A stretch of DNA of 8,121 nt from Thermoplasmata archaeon (GTDB taxonomy: Archaea > Thermoplasmatota > Thermoplasmata > Thermoplasmatales > Thermoplasmataceae). Below, piece by piece: positions 5,335 through 8,121 of the stretch (positions within the stretch are counted from its first letter, which is position 1; each line of letters starts with the position of its first letter). The notes below the pieces were generated by a model. It did no database searches. It was not told the DNA's origin and worked only from the letters and a program-made list of their open reading frames with translations. A program made the translations under genes and the position numbers. The stretch is taken from the NCBI GenBank assembly GCA_021826835.1, contig JAKAYH010000084.1:1-8121 (forward strand). Reading direction: 5' to 3'.

Positions 5335-7209
5335 TTGGTTCATGAATCTTTTAACGCTCTCAATTTAAGGGATTATCAAAAAGATGCAATAGAATTTGTA
5401 ATCAACAGCCTCAAGGAAAAAAATGGAGCAATACTGGAATCTCCAACCGGTTCAGGCAAAACAATTATGGGCCTTGTCTCTGCAATTTCTTTTGCAAGGG
5501 AAAATAAGAAAAAAATTCTCTATCTTACCAGAACAAACTCTCAGCAGAGTCAGGTTATTGAAGAAATCAGGGTCATTCAAAAGTTTGTGAACATAAAAGC
5601 GACCGCAATACAGGGGAGGGGAAATCTTTGCCCATTGTATCGGGAAATTGAAAACGAAGATGATTTTACATCCGAATCGCTGTCAAAAATGTGCTCATCC
5701 AGAAAGAAAAAAGTTGTGGAAGGAAATCAGGATGCTTGCAGATTCTACAATTCAAAAGTGAAATCTGAGGAAATAAAAAGCCGTATTATTACTGAACTGA
5801 TAAGTCCGGAAGCTGTTTATGAAGAACTGGTTCCTCTAGAAATTTGTCCATACGAGAGCATCAAATATGCAATGAGAGATGCAGAGATTTGCATAATGCC
5901 GTATTCTTATTTTCTTAATCCGGGAATAGCCCCATCGGTATTGTATAATTGGAGAACTTCAAGGGAAAGTATAGTTATTATTTTAGACGAAGCGCACAAT
6001 CTCCCTGAACTTTCAAGGGGGATTTTCTCTTTCAAAATAACAATGAGGCAGATTGAACTCGTGGAAAAGGAGTGTGCAGATTATGGGGACCCGGAATTCC
6101 TGCCAAGGATCAGAGCGAGCGATGTATGTGAATACATTAGAAATGCCATAATCGATATGGAAAAAGAGAGGCTTTCAGAACAGGAAGAAAGCAGAATGAT
6201 GTTTCGGGATTTCATCGATTATATTCGAATAAATGGTAAATTGACGGGTGAAAATCTAGAGTATATTATTGACGGATTGGGCACTCTTGGTGATAGTATA
6301 GAAGAAACAAAGGAAAAACTTGGAAAGGTACCCAGATCACATGTTAAAACACTTTCCACTGAATTGAAATTTTGTCTCAATGCAGAGGAATCAAACTATA
6401 TTGCCATTATAAGGAAAGATAATGGTGGTGTTTTTGAGGCATATTGTCTCGACCCATCAATAGTTTTGAAACCTCTTCAGGAGTCTGCAACAATCCATTT
6501 ATCCGGAACTCTAAGACCGTTTGATATTTACTGCAGGATGACCGGATTTGAAGAATTGCCTGCAATGGCAATTGAGAACGTATTTCCTGAGAAGAATCTT
6601 CTAATTGGATACAAAAAGGGGATTGGCACAAGATTTTCAGAATTGAACAGTGAGATGCTTCAAAAGATAGGTAATGAAATACAAAACATAATCAATTCAA
6701 TTAAAAGAAAGACTATCGTGTTTTTTCCTTCAAGGAATTTAATGAATGATGTTATTGACATAGTGGGAAATAAAGGAATCCTCATCGATTCGGGCGATTT
6801 GGATCAAATAGATCTAATGCACCTTATAGATAAATTTAAGAAGGAAAACAGAGCCTTATTTACTGTTATAGGAGGGAGACTCTCAGAGGGAATAAATTTA
6901 CCTGGAAAACTTTTGGAGATTGTGATCTTAGCTGGTATCCCATATCCCAAACCAGACGTGAAACAGAGAACCATAATGGCATATTATGATCATTTATACG
7001 GAAGGGGATGGGATTATGCAGTCACTTTTCCAACATTGGTAAAAATGAGACAAACCATAGGCAGACTTATACGAAATGTTGATGATAAAGGCGTTGCAGT
7101 AATACTGGATGAGAGGGCAGAAATTTTTAAAGATTATCTTAAGGGGCTAAGGGAATTTATTGAGGTTCAGAGAGAAATAGAAGATTTTTTCATAGGTATA
7201 ATGAAATAA
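5335..7209 (+). CDS. xpd: XPD/Rad3-family Fe-S cluster DNA helicase
   Basis: This is an ATP-dependent 5'-to-3' superfamily 2 DNA helicase of the XPD/Rad3/DinG group, linked to nucleotide excision repair and other DNA processing. At 624 residues it is near the usual archaeal length. An N-terminal LRDYQKDAI block (11-19) precedes motif I, SPTGSGKT (36-43), and TRTNSQ (65-70) matches motif Ia. Four cysteines (99 in GRGNLCP, 120, 135 and 171 in EICPY) lie between motifs Ia and II, as expected for the 4Fe-4S ligands. Next come motif II DEAH (218-221), HLSGT (388-392, motif III), TIVFFPS (460-466, motif IV), GGRLSEGINLPG (513-524, motif V) and RQTIGRLIR (572-580, motif VI). All catalytic residues are intact. 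The region at about 235-345 fits the Arch domain. It lies 24 bases after the TPR gene and likely shares its transcript. No clear terminator follows. Confidence 0.95.
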   Translation: MVHESFNALNLRDYQKDAIEFVINSLKEKNGAILESPTGSGKTIMGLVSAISFARENKKKILYLTRTNSQQSQVIEEIRVIQKFVNIKATAIQGRGNLCPLYREIENEDDFTSESLSKMCSSRKKKVVEGNQDACRFYNSKVKSEEIKSRIITELISPEAVYEELVPLEICPYESIKYAMRDAEICIMPYSYFLNPGIAPSVLYNWRTSRESIVIILDEAHNLPELSRGIFSFKITMRQIELVEKECADYGDPEFLPRIRASDVCEYIRNAIIDMEKERLSEQEESRMMFRDFIDYIRINGKLTGENLEYIIDGLGTLGDSIEETKEKLGKVPRSHVKTLSTELKFCLNAEESNYIAIIRKDNGGVFEAYCLDPSIVLKPLQESATIHLSGTLRPFDIYCRMTGFEELPAMAIENVFPEKNLLIGYKKGIGTRFSELNSEMLQKIGNEIQNIINSIKRKTIVFFPSRNLMNDVIDIVGNKGILIDSGDLDQIDLMHLIDKFKKENRALFTVIGGRLSEGINLPGKLLEIVILAGIPYPKPDVKQRTIMAYYDHLYGRGWDYAVTFPTLVKMRQTIGRLIRNVDDKGVAVILDERAEIFKDYLKGLREFIEVQREIEDFFIGIMK

Positions 7210-7229
7210 TCATGATTACTGTGAACGGT

Positions 7230-7240
7230 TAATATTAAAT
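7230..7240 (+). promoter_or_regulatory. Possible TATA element for a leaderless dehydrogenase mRNA
   Basis: TAATATTAAAT lies about 26 bases before ATG 7263. That spacing is expected if transcription starts at or next to the initiator codon. No GAGG-type ribosome-binding site precedes this ATG, which fits leaderless translation. The TATA match is only fair. Confidence 0.35.
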
Positions 7241-7262
7241 CCATTTAAAGCGCTATACATCC

Positions 7263-8121
7263 ATGCTTGCTGCACGAATTCACAGCCCGGGAGGTATTGA
7301 AAACCTAAAACTGGATAATATTGAAGAACCTGAAATAAACGACGGAGACATTCTTGTTAAAATAAAGTTGGCAGGGTTCAACCCTCTTGAATATAACCTT
7401 ATAAATGGAAAGGTAGTGTATTCGGTGAAACCATTTCCTCATATTCCCGGTTCAGAGGTACTTGGAGAAGTTCTTAACGATGGAAGAATGGTAAAAAAAG
7501 GGGACAGAGTAATTATATATAACCGGATATTTGACGGTAATTGTGATCTTTGTCTCTCCGGAAGGGAAAATCTGTGTTATAACGGTGGTCTTTGGGGAGT
7601 AATAACAAATGGCGGTCTTACGGAAAAAATATTGATTAGTGAGAGGAATGTTGTAAAAATACCGGAATCAATTCCTGATGATATAGCAGTCTCAATACCA
7701 ATAGGTGCATTGACAGCATATCATGCTCTGAGAAAGGCAAATGCATCAGCCGGCAAGAGCATACTTATATACGGAGCATCTGGAAACACAGGAATATTTG
7801 CTGCTCAGATAGCAAGGATCATGGGATTGAGGGTTTACGGAGTATCCAGAAAGACATGGGTCAAGGATTATGGGGTTCTGAAAACATTTCTCATGGACGA
7901 CATACCGGAAACCATGTCATTCGATATCGTTGTCAATTCGCTTGGTTCAAGGTTCTGGGAAAGTTCAATAAGTCATGTAAAGCAGGGTGGTTCTCTGGTA
8001 TCTTTCGGCGTTCTCACAGGAAAGGAAACCACTCTGGACATCGCAACGTTATATACAAGAGAAATTCAGATAGTTGGGAGCACGGGAGGAACAAGAAACG
8101 ATCTTATGGAACTAGATCGGA
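7263..8121 (+). CDS. Medium-chain (zinc-type) alcohol dehydrogenase / quinone oxidoreductase-like protein, N-terminal part
   Basis: The frame is open from ATG 7263 to the contig end: about 283 genomic codons, then adapter-like bases, of a family usually 320-350 residues long. The N-terminal GroES-like domain contains PFPHIPGSEVLGEV and KKGDRV. The cofactor-binding domain has IYGASGNTGIFAAQIARIMG, a Rossmann GxSGxxG dinucleotide motif, and GGSLVSFGVLTG. The structural-zinc loop reads DGNCDLCLSGRENLC: three of four cysteines are present, with Asp in the place of the first. Sulfolobus alcohol dehydrogenase is known to use Glu there, so zinc binding remains possible. The usual catalytic zinc ligands are not evident: the GVCHSD region reads AGFNPLEY, and the GHE histidine is Ser in PGSEV. 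It therefore looks closer to NAD(P)H quinone oxidoreductase-like enzymes than to a zinc-catalysed alcohol dehydrogenase. The substrate cannot be told. The lack of a ribosome-binding site suggests a leaderless transcript. Confidence 0.9.
   Translation, partial: MLAARIHSPGGIENLKLDNIEEPEINDGDILVKIKLAGFNPLEYNLINGKVVYSVKPFPHIPGSEVLGEVLNDGRMVKKGDRVIIYNRIFDGNCDLCLSGRENLCYNGGLWGVITNGGLTEKILISERNVVKIPESIPDDIAVSIPIGALTAYHALRKANASAGKSILIYGASGNTGIFAAQIARIMGLRVYGVSRKTWVKDYGVLKTFLMDDIPETMSFDIVVNSLGSRFWESSISHVKQGGSLVSFGVLTGKETTLDIATLYTREIQIVGSTGGTRNDLMELDR
8114..8121. other. Probable Illumina adapter remnant at the right contig end
   Basis: The last eight bases, AGATCGGA, equal the first eight bases of the common Illumina read-through adapter (AGATCGGAAGAGC). 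They complement the partial adapter at the left end. The final two or three apparent codons of the dehydrogenase fragment are thus unreliable. Confidence 0.7.

Noticed and set aside
6407..6631. Minus-strand open frame of 74 codons within the XPD helicase gene
   Set aside because: It is antisense to the helicase motif III region and has no independent support.

Overview
The window looks like a complete 8.1 kb assembly contig from a Thermoplasmata archaeon (Thermoplasma, Ferroplasma or Cuniculiplasma-like). This rests on low GC, AGA/AGG arginine and ATA isoleucine codons, an archaeal BRE/TATA-type promoter, GAGG ribosome-binding sites mixed with apparently leaderless starts, an archaeal RNase HII, and a 4-Cys Fe-S XPD/Rad3 helicase. 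Genus is not decided. The first seven and last eight bases match Illumina adapter sequence, so the contig ends are probably not genomic. Every gene is on the + strand.

Layout. (1) Bases 3-479 hold the 3' part of RNase HII, followed by a hairpin-T7 terminator. (2) Bases 480-778 are an AT-rich gap with the terminator, a possible 13-codon micro-ORF and a clear TATA element near 670. (3) Bases 744/779-4546 are a tight five-gene cluster: a secreted Cys/His protein, a double-anchored surface protein, an ABC ATPase, an ABC-2-type permease and a second double-anchored surface protein. From the second gene onward the genes overlap by 1-17 bases. (4) Bases 4615-7209 encode a six-TPR protein and an XPD-family Fe-S helicase 24 bases apart. 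(5) Bases 7263-8121 hold the 5' part of a medium-chain zinc dehydrogenase / quinone-oxidoreductase-like gene that runs off the end.

How the genes fit together. The flanks look like housekeeping functions: RNA removal from DNA, DNA helicase/repair and redox metabolism. The five-gene cluster is the accessory-looking part and the best candidate for an undescribed system. An ATPase and a permease form the core of an ABC-2 transporter. Two membrane proteins with the same plan (N-terminal hydrophobic segment, sequon- and cysteine-containing ectodomain, C-terminal helix, basic cytosolic tail) bracket that core, and a secreted protein sits first. I infer an export or cell-surface assembly machine. 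The substrate is unknown and none of the three surface proteins resembles a family I recognise.

The first gene of this cluster has a problem at its 5' end. A well-placed ATG with a GAGG motif (744) is one base out of frame with the hydrophobic signal sequence, so either translation starts at TTG 779 or one base is missing from the sequence.
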